From Neobacillus rhizophilus (lineage in GTDB: Bacteria; Bacillota; Bacilli; Bacillales; Cytobacillaceae): a stretch of DNA of 64,000 nt. Within the stretch, counting starts at the first letter, position 1; each line of letters begins with the position of its first letter. A program made the translations under genes and the position numbers. Where the stretch lies: the NCBI RefSeq assembly GCF_018343535.1, contig NZ_JAGYPF010000006.1, positions 186,001-250,000 of the forward strand, read 5' to 3'. Of the stretch, positions 52,348-61,563 are shown piece by piece. A model generated the notes under the pieces. It was not told the DNA's origin. It saw nothing but the letters and a program-made list of their open reading frames with translations, and searched no databases.

Positions 52348-52641
52348 CTACTCCCCTAAAATAGATGGCACTTTGAATTGGCCGTCCTGATGCTCCGGCG
52401 CATTTTTCAATACTTCCTCACGCGGCAATCCTTGCTTTGGGATATCCTCGCGGAGAACATTTTTCATATCAAGCACATGGTATGTAGGAGCCACATTGTC
52501 CGTATCCAGTTCATTTAACTGTTCAGCAAATGTGATGATGGCATCAAGCTGCTTGGTGAACTTTTCTGCCTCATCCTCGGTAATCGCAAGACGCGCCAAA
52601 TTGGCCACGTGCTTCACCTGGTCGGTTGAAATTCGCGACAT
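52348..52641 (-). CDS. gatC: Asp-tRNA(Asn)/Glu-tRNA(Gln) amidotransferase subunit C
   Basis: 97 residues, the usual GatC size, beginning MSRISTDQVKHVANLARLAI and containing LDTDNVAPTYH and LREDIP. It stabilises the GatA/GatB interface. ATG 52641 is about ten bases after GGAGG. First gene of gatCAB. I looked for a T-box leader in the 156 bp upstream and saw none. Confidence 0.95.
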   Translation of the reverse strand: MSRISTDQVKHVANLARLAITEDEAEKFTKQLDAIITFAEQLNELDTDNVAPTYHVLDMKNVLREDIPKQGLPREEVLKNAPEHQDGQFKVPSILGE

Positions 52642-52797
52642 GTCTAAGTTACCTCCGATTATTGTCATTTAATATTGATGATACCAAACTTTTTCGCTTT
52701 ACCGCAATGATTACTCTTTAAGTATGGACAAGAGTTTTTAATTTTAGTTCAATTCGGACATTGAAAGTGCCTTTTCCAAAAAGAAAAAGCACCCTAT

Positions 52798-53472
52798 TCA
52801 GGCGATGGGTGCCTTGTTACTGATAATATTACGCGCAGCTCTTACTGCCTCGACATATGCATTTCCTTTTTCTTTTAGTTCGCTGAAGTTGCGTTCTTCT
52901 ATTAATTTAGAATTGACTAAGCTTCCTCCGATTCCACAAGCTACCGCGCCGGCTTTAATATAGGACTCAATATTTTCTAACGAGACGCCGCCTGTAGGGA
53001 TAATAGGAATATGAGGAAACGGTGCCCCGACATCCTTAATATACTTTGGTCCAAGATTCCCGGCTGGGAAAACCTTCACGGCATCCGCACCCCATTCAAC
53101 CGCTTGAATCATTTCAGTTGGGGTCATCACACCCGGAATCGCTATTTTGCCATAACGCAGTGCAGTTCTAATCACCTCTTCAGAAAGGCTAGGGCTAAAA
53201 ACAAAATCTGCACCTGCCGAGATAGCACGATGAGCGGATTCACGGTCAATAACCGTTCCCGCTCCGATAAGAGCTTGACCTTTAAACATCTGCGAGTATT
53301 TTTCAATTGTTCGGTATGCATGTGGTGAATCTACAGTAACTTCGAGTGCCGTCACTCCGCCCTCAACAAGGCTTTCAATCACCTGTCCGACGATCTCCTC
53401 GGGCACCCTGCGGATGACTGCGATAATGCCGCTTTCGACTAATTTTTGCAGCAGCTGTACTTTCGGTATCAC
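52798..53472 (-). CDS. 2-keto-3-deoxy-phosphogluconate/galactonate-type aldolase
   Basis: 224 residues, class I KDPG/KHG aldolase. IAVIRRVPEE, EVTVDSPHA, GAGTVID, and the Schiff-base lysine in ADAVKVFPAG are present. It cleaves 2-keto-3-deoxy-6-phosphogalactonate (or -gluconate) to pyruvate and glyceraldehyde 3-phosphate. GTG start with GGAG eight bases upstream. Last gene of the galactonate operon; by operon context the galactonate pathway is most likely. Confidence 0.9.
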   Translation of the reverse strand: MIPKVQLLQKLVESGIIAVIRRVPEEIVGQVIESLVEGGVTALEVTVDSPHAYRTIEKYSQMFKGQALIGAGTVIDRESAHRAISAGADFVFSPSLSEEVIRTALRYGKIAIPGVMTPTEMIQAVEWGADAVKVFPAGNLGPKYIKDVGAPFPHIPIIPTGGVSLENIESYIKAGAVACGIGGSLVNSKLIEERNFSELKEKGNAYVEAVRAARNIISNKAPIA

Positions 53473-53493
53473 GAAAATCTCTCCTTCCCACTA

Positions 53494-54435
53494 CTATCTC
53501 AAGATTTCTTCAGAGCGATCGGGAGCTATTTCAGCCCAATATGGATAACCCTCCACATCACCCGCCACTGTTACAGCAGAAGCGCCTACCCGGTTTCCTA
53601 GGGAAACGGCATCCTTATAGGACCAGCCGCGAAGCAAGCCCGATATGAAGCCGGCAGCAAACCCATCGCCCGCACCAACAGTGTCGACTACCTTCTCAAC
53701 TCTGTACCCGTCGACGAATTCCTGCTTGTCTCCATCATTGTAATAGGCTCCGGAATCCCCGAGTTTCACAACGACCGCCTTTGATCCATTTTTAATTAAT
53801 CGCTCAGCTATTTTCTCCGGTGTTTTTTCTCCTGTAAGAATCAGACCCTCTTCAATACCCGGCAAAACGATATCGCATTTACCGGCAATATCCATTAACA
53901 CTTCACGCGCTTCTTCCTTTGTCCAAAGCTTCAGGCGTATATTTGGGTCGAAAACAATCGCCACCTTATTTCGTTTGGCTGCATCAATCGCATGATAGAC
54001 AAGCTCTCTGCAGGATGGACTTAACGCTGGTGTGATACCTGAAATATGAAGGATTTTCGCTTTGGCAATTTCACTTTCCTGCAAGTGAGCTTTTCCCATT
54101 CTGCTTGCCGCCGATCCGGCCCGGAAATAGTTTACTTTCGGATCTCTTCCATCTTGCCGTTCCTTAAAAAATACTCCTGTCGGGGAGGCAGGGTCAAAGG
54201 CTACCAAACTGGTATCGACCCCTTCACCGCGAATAAAGTTACGGATGTATAGACCGAATTCATCCTCACCGAGACGGCTCGCCCAGCTTACCCGATGGCC
54301 AAGTCTAGCGAGAGCGATGGCCACATTGGACTCTGCCCCGCCGATGGTCTTTTCAAATTGACTGACATATCTTAGCGGCCCTGCTTTTGAGGGGTTTAAT
54401 AGGATCATTGTTTCACCAAATGTAAGAACATCCAT
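53494..54435 (-). CDS. 2-keto-3-deoxy-sugar-acid kinase (PfkB family)
   Basis: 313 residues. The ribokinase-family N-terminal motif (GGAESNVAIALARLG) and the C-terminal DTVGAGDGFAAGFISGLL with its catalytic aspartate are intact. It phosphorylates 2-keto-3-deoxygalactonate (KDGal) or -gluconate at C6. It sits between the dehydratase and the aldolase, supplying the middle step of the pathway. Confidence 0.9.
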   Translation of the reverse strand: MDVLTFGETMILLNPSKAGPLRYVSQFEKTIGGAESNVAIALARLGHRVSWASRLGEDEFGLYIRNFIRGEGVDTSLVAFDPASPTGVFFKERQDGRDPKVNYFRAGSAASRMGKAHLQESEIAKAKILHISGITPALSPSCRELVYHAIDAAKRNKVAIVFDPNIRLKLWTKEEAREVLMDIAGKCDIVLPGIEEGLILTGEKTPEKIAERLIKNGSKAVVVKLGDSGAYYNDGDKQEFVDGYRVEKVVDTVGAGDGFAAGFISGLLRGWSYKDAVSLGNRVGASAVTVAGDVEGYPYWAEIAPDRSEEILR

Positions 54436-54453
54436 TGTTTCTCCCCCTAACTT

Positions 54454-55602
54454 TTACCACTCTGCAATGCTGCCGTCTTTGTTGCGCCAAATTGGATTTT
54501 TCCAATCGTGGCCAATCTTCGCCATTTCTTTTACATGCTCTTCATCTACCTCGATGCCTAAGCCTGGGCCCTCCAGTATTTTCACATAGCCATCTTCATA
54601 CTTGAAAACTGAACGATCCTTAACGTAATCAAGCAAATCACTACCTTGATTGTAATGAATTCCTAGGCTTTGCTCCTGAATAATTGCATTTGGCGTACAG
54701 AAATCCACCTGTAAGCATGAAGCCAAAGCAATTGGACCAAGCGGGCAATGAGGAGCAACCGCTACATCAAATGCTTCCGCCATAGCCGCGATTTTCTTCA
54801 TCTCGAGAATTCCCCCAGCATGCGAAACATCCGGCTGGATAATATCAACATATCCATCCATCAAGAGCTGCTTAAAGCCCCAGCGTGTATACTGTCTTTC
54901 GCCAGTTGCGATTGGCGTTGAAGTATATCGGGCGATTTCCCGTAATGCCTCATTATTTTCCGGAAGGACTGGTTCTTCAATAAACATTGGTCGATACGGC
55001 TCTAATTCCTTGGCAAGGATTTTGGCCATTGTCTTATGGACACGTCCGTGGAAGTCAATGCCGATGCCCACGTCTTTACCGACTACTTCACGAACAGCGG
55101 CAATCCGGTTGAGGACACTTTCCACACTTGAGAAGTTATCGATATAGTCCATTTCTTCAGTGGCGTTCATTTTCACTGCTGTAAAGCCGGCATCAATCTT
55201 TTCCTTAGCCGCGCTGGCTACATCGCTTGGGCGATCGCCGCCGATCCAAGAGTAGACGCGGATTTTATCACGTGCCGCCCCGCCAAGCATTTCATAAACA
55301 GGCATATTGTAGAATTTCCCTTTAATGTCCCACAGTGCCTGCTCAATTCCCGAAATAGCACTCATCATGATTGGACCGCCGCGGTAAAACCCTCCACGGT
55401 ACATCACCTGAAAAAGATCTTCAATCTTCCGTGGGTCCTGACCAATTAAATAGTCACTAAGTTCCTTTACACAAGCCTCAACCGTGCTCGCCCGGCCTTC
55501 AACGATTGGTTCGCCCCAGCCTTCTAAGCCATTATCCGTTTCAATTTTTAGAAAGAGCCAGCGTGGTGGGACTTTGTATAATGTTAGGTTCGTGATTTTC
55601 AT
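54454..55602 (-). CDS. dgoD: D-galactonate dehydratase
   Basis: 382 residues, the length of Escherichia coli DgoD, which it resembles throughout (MKITNLTLYKVPPRWLFLKIETD). Enolase-superfamily features: VKMNATEEM, GIDFHGRV, FIEEPVLPENN and PDVSHAGGI supply metal ligands, with a catalytic histidine in VAPHCPLGPI. It dehydrates D-galactonate to 2-keto-3-deoxygalactonate. Relatives in this subgroup may also act on gluconate-like acids. Confidence 0.9.
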   Translation of the reverse strand: MKITNLTLYKVPPRWLFLKIETDNGLEGWGEPIVEGRASTVEACVKELSDYLIGQDPRKIEDLFQVMYRGGFYRGGPIMMSAISGIEQALWDIKGKFYNMPVYEMLGGAARDKIRVYSWIGGDRPSDVASAAKEKIDAGFTAVKMNATEEMDYIDNFSSVESVLNRIAAVREVVGKDVGIGIDFHGRVHKTMAKILAKELEPYRPMFIEEPVLPENNEALREIARYTSTPIATGERQYTRWGFKQLLMDGYVDIIQPDVSHAGGILEMKKIAAMAEAFDVAVAPHCPLGPIALASCLQVDFCTPNAIIQEQSLGIHYNQGSDLLDYVKDRSVFKYEDGYVKILEGPGLGIEVDEEHVKEMAKIGHDWKNPIWRNKDGSIAEW

Positions 55603-55655
55603 AGTAAATTCGCCTCGTTTATATTATTTTTTAAATCACGCTTATGCTAAGACTA

Positions 55656-56477
55656 TTAACCCTTCACACTTCCGCCTGTTAACCCTGCAATGATATAACG
55701 TTGGGCAAATAGTGCGATTACTAGTACAGGTGCCGTAATGATGACAGATGCAGCCATCAGACCACCCCAGTTAATTTCCGAATAGGATAGGAAATTAAAG
55801 ATGGCAATCGGTAAGGTTTTCGTGTTATCACCTGCTAAAATCAGTGAAAACATAAAGTTATTCCATGAGAAAATGAACGCCAAAATGGATGATGTCACAA
55901 TTCCTGGCCCTGAGATTGGCAGCATAACTTTGACAAACGCCCCTGGAATGGAACAGCCATCGACGCGTGCTGATTCCTCGAGCTCATGTGGTAGTCCTTC
56001 AAAAAACGGAATCATAACCCAAATGATGAACGGCATGGTCACAAGCATATGGCTGAGAATCAGCGATGTGTATGTGTCAATTAATTGAAGTTTTGAAAAG
56101 ATAATAAACCACGGGATAAGGAAAGAAATTCCTGGTACGATCCTTGCTACAAGAATTAAAAGACCAAAGCCTTGCTGCTTGAATTTTGCAATTGAATAAG
56201 CGGCAGGAAGGCCAAGGATGAGACCAAATAGGGTCGCCCCTGCTGCAACAACAAAGCTGTTCCATATAAAACTAAGAAAGTTGTATTCTTTAAAAACATT
56301 AATATAGTTATTAAAGTTTGCTGTAATTTCAAATATTTTTTCCGTATTAAGAATTTGTACTTGTGTTTTAAATGAAGCGAGCAACATCCACAGGAACGGG
56401 AGTAAGAACAAAAACAGTACAAAATAAACGCCGAAATGGGTGAAAATGGATTTAATCGGACTTTGCTTTTCACTCAT
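55656..56477 (-). CDS. Carbohydrate ABC transporter permease (MalG-type)
   Basis: 273 residues, six membrane helices, with the EAA loop ELEESARVDGCSIPGAFVKVMLP. The start overlaps the MalF-type gene by the four bases ATGA. It belongs to a CUT1 importer presumed to carry galactonate or a related sugar acid. Confidence 0.9.
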   Translation of the reverse strand: MSEKQSPIKSIFTHFGVYFVLFLFLLPFLWMLLASFKTQVQILNTEKIFEITANFNNYINVFKEYNFLSFIWNSFVVAAGATLFGLILGLPAAYSIAKFKQQGFGLLILVARIVPGISFLIPWFIIFSKLQLIDTYTSLILSHMLVTMPFIIWVMIPFFEGLPHELEESARVDGCSIPGAFVKVMLPISGPGIVTSSILAFIFSWNNFMFSLILAGDNTKTLPIAIFNFLSYSEINWGGLMAASVIITAPVLVIALFAQRYIIAGLTGGSVKG

Positions 56478-57352
56478 AGCTGTACACCCGCCCTTTTCCG
56501 TAAAAGAATCGTGAAAATACTAATCGATAGAACGATGATAAAGAAGATCATCAATAACGCGGAAGCTTGACCAATCTTGAAGTATTGAAAGCCTAAAACG
56601 TACCCGTAAATGTTGGTCGTTTGGGATGAAGTCCCCGGTCCGCCCTGAGTAGTAGCATAAATAATATCAAATGTTTTTAACGCGTCAATCATCCTTAATA
56701 AAACAGCGGAATATAGCGTCGGTTTTAACAACGGAAGCGTAATTTTTGTAAACGACTGCCAAGGAGTCGCCCCGTCAATCATCGCTGCTTCGTAAGGATC
56801 CTTCGGCAGGGAAACAAGACCTGCTAGAACGATTAAGGCGATCATCGGGGTCCATTCCCAAACATCAATAAAAATTAACGAAGGCATAACGAGACTTTGT
56901 GAGGTTAACCATTCCTGACCCGGAATTCCGAGTTTGCTTAAGAATATGTTGGCAATCCCGATATTCGGTTCATAAATCAGTACCCAAATTAAGCCGACCG
57001 CAACTGGAGTTGCTACCATCGGGAGCAGGAATAAGGTTTTGACAACGCCTTTTCCAACGATATTCTGATTCATAAGAATCGCAATCCCAACCCCTAATAC
57101 CGTTTCAATCAACACAGCTACAATTGTAAAATAGAACATTAACCAAAGTGATTTAAGAAAAAGTTCATCTTTAAATAATGCAATATAATTATCCAAAGCC
57201 ACCCATAACGGAGGAGTCACATTCGACATGCTCCACTCATGAAAACTCAGCCAAAACGTATAGCCCACAGGCATGACCATCATTAATCCTACAAAAAGCA
57301 CAGCCGGCAAGGTAAAAACCCACTTGATGTGACGGTCAATCCAATTTGTCAT
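56474..57352 (-). CDS. Carbohydrate ABC transporter permease (MalF-type)
   Basis: 292 residues, six membrane helices, EAA loop DPYEAAMIDGATPWQSFTKITLP. GGGAGG precedes ATG 57352. Forms a heterodimer with the MalG-type permease. No ATPase gene is present in this operon, so a shared MsmX-type ATPase encoded elsewhere is probably used. Confidence 0.9.
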   Translation of the reverse strand: MTNWIDRHIKWVFTLPAVLFVGLMMVMPVGYTFWLSFHEWSMSNVTPPLWVALDNYIALFKDELFLKSLWLMFYFTIVAVLIETVLGVGIAILMNQNIVGKGVVKTLFLLPMVATPVAVGLIWVLIYEPNIGIANIFLSKLGIPGQEWLTSQSLVMPSLIFIDVWEWTPMIALIVLAGLVSLPKDPYEAAMIDGATPWQSFTKITLPLLKPTLYSAVLLRMIDALKTFDIIYATTQGGPGTSSQTTNIYGYVLGFQYFKIGQASALLMIFFIIVLSISIFTILLRKRAGVQL

Positions 57353-57397
57353 TCTTTTGTTCCTCCCGGAAAAGATTATGGTTTTGTTAAAACAAAC

Positions 57398-57448
57398 GGC
57401 TTTCGGGCATGATCCAGTATTACAACCTAGATTGCTGACCGAAAGCCG
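57398..57448 (-). other. Stem-loop between binding-protein and permease genes
   Basis: CGGCTTTCGG and CCGAAAGCCG form a perfect 10-bp stem with a 31-base loop, followed on the minus strand by TTTGTTTT. Such hairpins commonly lower expression of permeases relative to the binding protein. Confidence 0.65.
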
Positions 57449-57476
57449 ATTAAAAATTTGTGCTAATTAGAACGGA

Positions 57477-58799
57477 TTACTTCTCACTGTCCAGAATTTT
57501 TTGGAATTCTCCGTCAGCCTTTTCTGCAGCAGCCTTAACATCTTTGCCTTCGATACCAGCAATGATGATATCTCCGATGGAATCGCGTGCGCTTCCTACG
57601 TTGATCACGACTGGACGGTCATAAGAAGTACCAGTTTTACCATTTTCAGCAATAGATTCTGCTAAATCTTTCGGGAATTTAGCCGTTCCTTCTGCAGAAT
57701 CCCAAACAGAAATTCGCGCACCAGGATTTCCTTCAGCTTGAAGCTTCGTAACCATTTCTTTGCTTTCTACCCACTTAATGAATTCCCATGCCGCATCTTT
57801 CTTCTCAGAGTTAGCGCCAATACCAAGTGCCCAAGATGTTACATTGTATGGCTTAGAACCATTAGGACCAGCTGGGAACGGAGCAAAACCAACTTTGTCA
57901 GCCACAGCAGATTTTGATGGGTCAGTTGCGTTTGTGAACAAGGAAGATGCATCAGTATAGAAAGCTGCTTTTCCTTGAGTGAACACAGCCATTGCTTCAG
58001 GCCAGCTCATGTTTAAAGTACCTTTAGGGCCATACTTGTTTAATAGGTTTCCATAATATTCAAATGCTTTTAATGCCTCAGGTGAAGTAAGGGTGGACTT
58101 TCCATCCTTCATAAAGTCGCCGCCAAAACCATATAGGAAGCTGGAAAACTGTGTAACTGCAGCAGCACGTTTACCACGGGCAACAAATCCAGCAACGCCA
58201 TTTGCAGGGTCGTTTAACTTCTTAGCCGCTGCTTCAAGCTCTTCTAATGTCTTTGGAACTTCGATGCCGGCTTTTTCTAACAGGTCTTTACGGTAGTAAA
58301 GAACTTCCGTCTCTGTTACAAGCGGTAATCCAAAGTATTTTTTGTCTTGTTGCACGCTTCCTAGGGAAGAAGGAATAAAATCCTTTGTATAGTCTTTTTC
58401 TTTAGAAATATAACCTGTCATGTCTGCAAAGTAGCCGCTCTTATGGAACATCTTACCGTCTTGAAGCGGACGGAACATAACAACGTCGATGTTCTTAGAG
58501 TTAGATGCAAACTCAACGGAAGTTTTTTGTGTTAATTGGTCTTCAAAATAGCTGTCAATCTTTACTTTAATGCCAGTCTCTTTCTCAAACTCTGGCAATT
58601 GTGCTTTAATTGCTTCTGTCCAAGGATGGTTAGCAGCAACCAAGCGGATTTCTTGAACCTTTTTCTCAGTAGTCTTCTCAGGTGCCTTTGAACCTGTTGA
58701 GGAATCTGAACCGCTGCAGCCAGCAAGTGCAGAGCTAAGACCAACAGCTAAAGCAAGAACACCAGCAGCTTTTTTAAAACCTACAAAATTCTTTTTCAT
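57477..58799 (-). CDS. Extracellular sugar-binding lipoprotein (family 1 solute-binding)
   Basis: 440 residues. The signal peptide ends in a lipobox LAGC (cysteine about 28) followed by a serine/glycine linker. The mature protein has the family 1 solute-binding fold (LVAANHPWTEAIKAQLPEFEKETG; WALGIGANSEKKDAAWEFIKW). ATG 58799 is six bases after GGGGG. First gene of the galactonate importer operon; the ligand is inferred from dgoD. Confidence 0.9.
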   Translation of the reverse strand: MKKNFVGFKKAAGVLALAVGLSSALAGCSGSDSSTGSKAPEKTTEKKVQEIRLVAANHPWTEAIKAQLPEFEKETGIKVKIDSYFEDQLTQKTSVEFASNSKNIDVVMFRPLQDGKMFHKSGYFADMTGYISKEKDYTKDFIPSSLGSVQQDKKYFGLPLVTETEVLYYRKDLLEKAGIEVPKTLEELEAAAKKLNDPANGVAGFVARGKRAAAVTQFSSFLYGFGGDFMKDGKSTLTSPEALKAFEYYGNLLNKYGPKGTLNMSWPEAMAVFTQGKAAFYTDASSLFTNATDPSKSAVADKVGFAPFPAGPNGSKPYNVTSWALGIGANSEKKDAAWEFIKWVESKEMVTKLQAEGNPGARISVWDSAEGTAKFPKDLAESIAENGKTGTSYDRPVVINVGSARDSIGDIIIAGIEGKDVKAAAEKADGEFQKILDSEK

Positions 58800-58831
58800 A
58801 ATTTTCCCCCTTGCTGTTATTTTCACAAAAG

Positions 58832-58846
58832 TGATAACGGTTTCAT
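58832..58846 (-). promoter_or_regulatory. cre site (CcpA) in the galactonate operon leader
   Basis: ATGAAACCGTTATCA matches every position of the cre consensus WTGNAANCGNWNNCW. It lies about 33 bp before the binding-protein start codon, where CcpA would block transcription. A second, one-mismatch site (58961-58977, TTGAAAACGCTTTAA) lies upstream. Confidence 0.7.
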
Positions 58847-59084
58847 TTTAAATTGTAGACCCATAATACGCATAATAGTTTGGTAGAATAATAAAATTAA
58901 AAATTCTCTTGCATGCAATTTTCCTTAAGCATTTAAATTACACGATTGTTGCGTTATCGTTTTAAAGCGTTTTCAAAAAACCTATAGATAAACAGCATTC
59001 TTAATATAATGAATAGAATCATAATGACCCTTTTCCTACATGCAAGTCCCCCTTTCAAAGGTTTAATAAAACAAAGCATTGTGG

Positions 59085-59831
59085 TTATCTGTACCCAATA
59101 CTGTCGGAAATTCCCATTGAGGTATGGAGCAAGTTTTCAACAATTCGTTCTTTATTTTTTAACATTCTTTCTTTAGGGCCTGCTACGCTAATTGCGGCCT
59201 GAATCGTACATTCTACTCCATATATAGGAGCAGCCAGACAATATAACCCATCCTCATTCTCTTCATCATCAATGGCATAGCCTATTTTGGCGAACATGTC
59301 CAATTGCTCCTTGAGAGATGTTTTGTCCGTTATTGTCTTGGAGGTAATGGGCTTGAGTGTTAAGTCTCTTAGAACTTTCTCCCTGTGTTCAATTGGCAGA
59401 AAGGTTAAGAAGGCTTTTCCCAATCCCGTGCAATACAATGGCTTGCTTTTCCCTGGTTCCGCTGTGGTACGAATTGATCGATTGCTGTTGATCTTCGCCA
59501 CATAGATAAGTTCAGAATCTGATAAAACAGCCATAAAGACAGTTTCCTGTACCTCTTCCATTAATCTTTTTAGAAAAGGCAAACCTTGGGCCGCAACATC
59601 GAGACAATTCATTGCTATACTTCCCAGGGGTATAAGCTTTGGTCCCAGCTTATATTTTTTTGAAAAATCGACCGTCAAATAGTTTGCTTGAAATAATGTC
59701 TCAATCAAACCTGACGTACTGCTTTGTGGAAAGGCAAGTGTCTCACTTATTTCTTTGATTGTTAATCCTTCTGGATGCTGCGCAAGTAACTCAAACACTT
59801 TTAACACACGCTCTGCCGATTTAACAGCCAT
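59085..59831 (-). CDS. IclR family regulator of the galactonate operon
   Basis: 248 residues. The winged helix (about 1-70) includes EGLTIKEISETLAFPQSSTSGLIETL. The effector domain (about 80-245) has the conserved LYCTGLGKAFL and LAAPIYGVECTIQAAISVAGP. It lies upstream of, and on the same strand as, the importer genes, separated by 285 bp with its own promoter zone. By position it should regulate the galactonate genes and itself. Confidence 0.9.
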   Translation of the reverse strand: MAVKSAERVLKVFELLAQHPEGLTIKEISETLAFPQSSTSGLIETLFQANYLTVDFSKKYKLGPKLIPLGSIAMNCLDVAAQGLPFLKRLMEEVQETVFMAVLSDSELIYVAKINSNRSIRTTAEPGKSKPLYCTGLGKAFLTFLPIEHREKVLRDLTLKPITSKTITDKTSLKEQLDMFAKIGYAIDDEENEDGLYCLAAPIYGVECTIQAAISVAGPKERMLKNKERIVENLLHTSMGISDSIGYR

Positions 59832-59847
59832 CTCGGATCCTCCTCGA

Positions 59848-59881
59848 AATCACATATGTGATTCTATATCATGTATGTGAT
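59848..59881. promoter_or_regulatory. Tandem palindromes upstream of iclR: candidate operator
   Basis: AATCACATATGTGATT (perfect 16-bp palindrome) is followed five bases later by ATCATGTATGTGAT (near-palindrome of the same core). They lie 17-50 bp before the IclR start codon. Probable autoregulatory site. Confidence 0.6.
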
Positions 59882-59944
59882 TTCAATTTTTATATTACTA
59901 TACGTTGTAAACCCTTACAACACATTTTTTTCTACTAAACTAAA

Positions 59945-59978
59945 AAATCTGCAAATTTTTAAAAAACGTTGCAGATTT
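59945..59978 (-). terminator. Terminator of the VanZ-family gene
   Basis: AAATCTGCAA and TTGCAGATTT form a perfect 10-bp stem; the minus strand continues TTTTTA. Confidence 0.75.
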
Positions 59979-60002
59979 CAACATATTTCAATTCGGTTTG
60001 CC

Positions 60003-60485
60003 TTATCTTTTTACTTTCCTTTTGGGGCGTGAAAACAACTGCCAAATTTTAAACGGGATATAACCCAGAATTCCGCCAAAAGTATTTAAAATCAAATCAT
60101 CCACATCGAAGCTGCCAAATTCAAACACCAACTGCAGTATTTCATAGGACAGACTTAAACTGAACGCGGCTAGCGTAACGGTCCTAAGTCTTTGAAACTT
60201 TTTTGCCAAGAGTGGTAAGATAAAGCCGAGCGGGATAAATCCAATCACATTTCCAGCTAGATTCTTCACTCGAATATCGAAATTGACATCGGCTATAAAC
60301 AAATAAAAGTTAATGGTTTTAAAGGGAACAAAATTGTTTGAGCGCCAGTGGTATCCGTCATAGGTGAAATTAAAATGATTGATAATCTGTGATAGCGGGA
60401 TATATTTAAATAATACGAGTTTTGTTAGAATGGCCAGATAAAGGCAAAGTACTAAAAACAGAAATAGTTTTTTTATTAGGTTCAT
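60003..60485 (-). CDS. VanZ family membrane protein
   Basis: 160 residues with about four membrane helices. NFVPFKTINFY, NLAGNVIGFIPLGFILPLL and DVDDLILNTFGGILGY are the conserved VanZ-family stretches. VanZ itself gives low teicoplanin resistance, but most chromosomal relatives have no known role. Highly basic C-terminus (RPKRKVKR). Monocistronic. Confidence 0.88.
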   Translation of the reverse strand: MNLIKKLFLFLVLCLYLAILTKLVLFKYIPLSQIINHFNFTYDGYHWRSNNFVPFKTINFYLFIADVNFDIRVKNLAGNVIGFIPLGFILPLLAKKFQRLRTVTLAAFSLSLSYEILQLVFEFGSFDVDDLILNTFGGILGYIPFKIWQLFSRPKRKVKR

Positions 60486-60582
60486 GTTTTTTGCTGCTCC
60501 ATAATAATTAATAAACTAACCATACCATATTTTAAAAATCATCGGGTTTTTAAACAAGAAATATTTCACTGGAGGTTTTTGG

Positions 60583-61032
60583 ATGGCTGAACATCGATTT
60601 CTATTAAAGGCAAACTGGCCTGGACTTCGGAATGATGTAGGTGAGATTGAAACCGCAAACCTAAAAACAAAGGTATCGATCCCGCCGGAAATGGACGGCC
60701 CGGGGGTCGGGACGAACCCTGATGAAATGCTGCTGGGTGCAGCTGCGACTTGCTATATCATCACGCTTGCCGCAATGATGCAGCGCAGTGGGCTTGATAA
60801 GGCGGGCTTAACGATGGAATCCGAAGGGATTGTCGATGTAACCAAAGGGGTTATTACGTATAAAAAAATTATCCATCGGCCGCATATCGTTTTAAAAGCA
60901 GATGCTTCCGAAAAGGATTTTGCATTAGCGCACAGGCTCGCCAAGAAAGCGGAAACCTCCTGTATGATCAGCAGAGCGGTGCAGGGAAATGTGGAGATTG
61001 AATTGCGTGCTGCGGTCGAGGCGGCAAACTAA
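60583..61032 (+). CDS. OsmC family protein
   Basis: 149 residues. An OsmC/Ohr fold with GTNPDEMLLGAAATCYIITLAAMM (first redox cysteine) and AETSCMISRAVQGNV (second cysteine), so both peroxidatic cysteines are present. It probably reduces organic hydroperoxides. It starts at ATG 60583 after GGAGG and converges on fosB with a shared terminator. Confidence 0.88.
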   Translation: MAEHRFLLKANWPGLRNDVGEIETANLKTKVSIPPEMDGPGVGTNPDEMLLGAAATCYIITLAAMMQRSGLDKAGLTMESEGIVDVTKGVITYKKIIHRPHIVLKADASEKDFALAHRLAKKAETSCMISRAVQGNVEIELRAAVEAAN

Positions 61033-61055
61033 AAGGGGCTATTGGGCCCCTTTTT
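61031..61055. terminator. Bidirectional terminator between osmC and fosB
   Basis: AAAAGGGGC and GCCCCTTTTT, with a 6-base loop. Confidence 0.85.
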
Positions 61056-61477
61056 CAATTGAAAAACTCCATATGCTTTTTTTCTTGTTTATAGTAAGCT
61101 AGTCTGTCTTGAAGTGTACCTGTGTGAAACTCAAATTTATGTCCATCAGGGTCGGTAAAATATAGTGATCGTTTATCCCTTTCGTCTCTTTGGCGGCCCG
61201 GCAGAATGTTGACCTGGAGTTGTTTCAGTTTTTCAAACATCTTAAGGAAGTCTGCCTCCTCGATTGAAAAAGCCAGATGGGTATAGGATTGTTGTATTTC
61301 ATTTCTCGGTATATCCTTCTCCTCATTAAGGGCAAGCCATAAGCCGTTTAGATCAAAATAGGCTGTGGTCCTTCCTTTCACTAGCAATTTTGCGTCAAAA
61401 ACACTTTGATAGAATTGTATGGATTTTTCTAGATTGGAAACGGAAAACAAAATGTGGTTTATTCCATGAATAATCAT
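61055..61477 (-). CDS. fosB: Metallothiol transferase FosB (fosfomycin resistance)
   Basis: 140 residues, closely following B. subtilis FosB (INHILFSVSNLEKSIQFYQ, KGRTTAYFDLNGLWLALNEE). Metal ligands are histidine 7, the histidine of SYTHLAF and the glutamate of GHKFEFHTGTL. It adds bacillithiol to fosfomycin, opening the epoxide. It is an ordinary chromosomal gene of many Bacillaceae, with no sign of transfer here. Confidence 0.93.
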   Translation of the reverse strand: MIIHGINHILFSVSNLEKSIQFYQSVFDAKLLVKGRTTAYFDLNGLWLALNEEKDIPRNEIQQSYTHLAFSIEEADFLKMFEKLKQLQVNILPGRQRDERDKRSLYFTDPDGHKFEFHTGTLQDRLAYYKQEKKHMEFFN

Positions 61478-61563
61478 GATTCGCCCCCCTTCTAAATATT
61501 ACCACGATTTTACTTTTGGATAAAAAAAACCCATGGCACCTTCATTCCATGAGCTGATAAGCT

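Noticed and set aside
52642..52797. T-box leader before gatCAB
   Set aside because: The gap is short and shows neither the AGGGTGGNACCGCG-type T-box sequence nor a terminator/antiterminator pair.
61055..61477. fosB as an acquired resistance gene
   Set aside because: It has the same composition as its neighbours and no mobile element next to it; FosB is a normal chromosomal gene of Bacillaceae.
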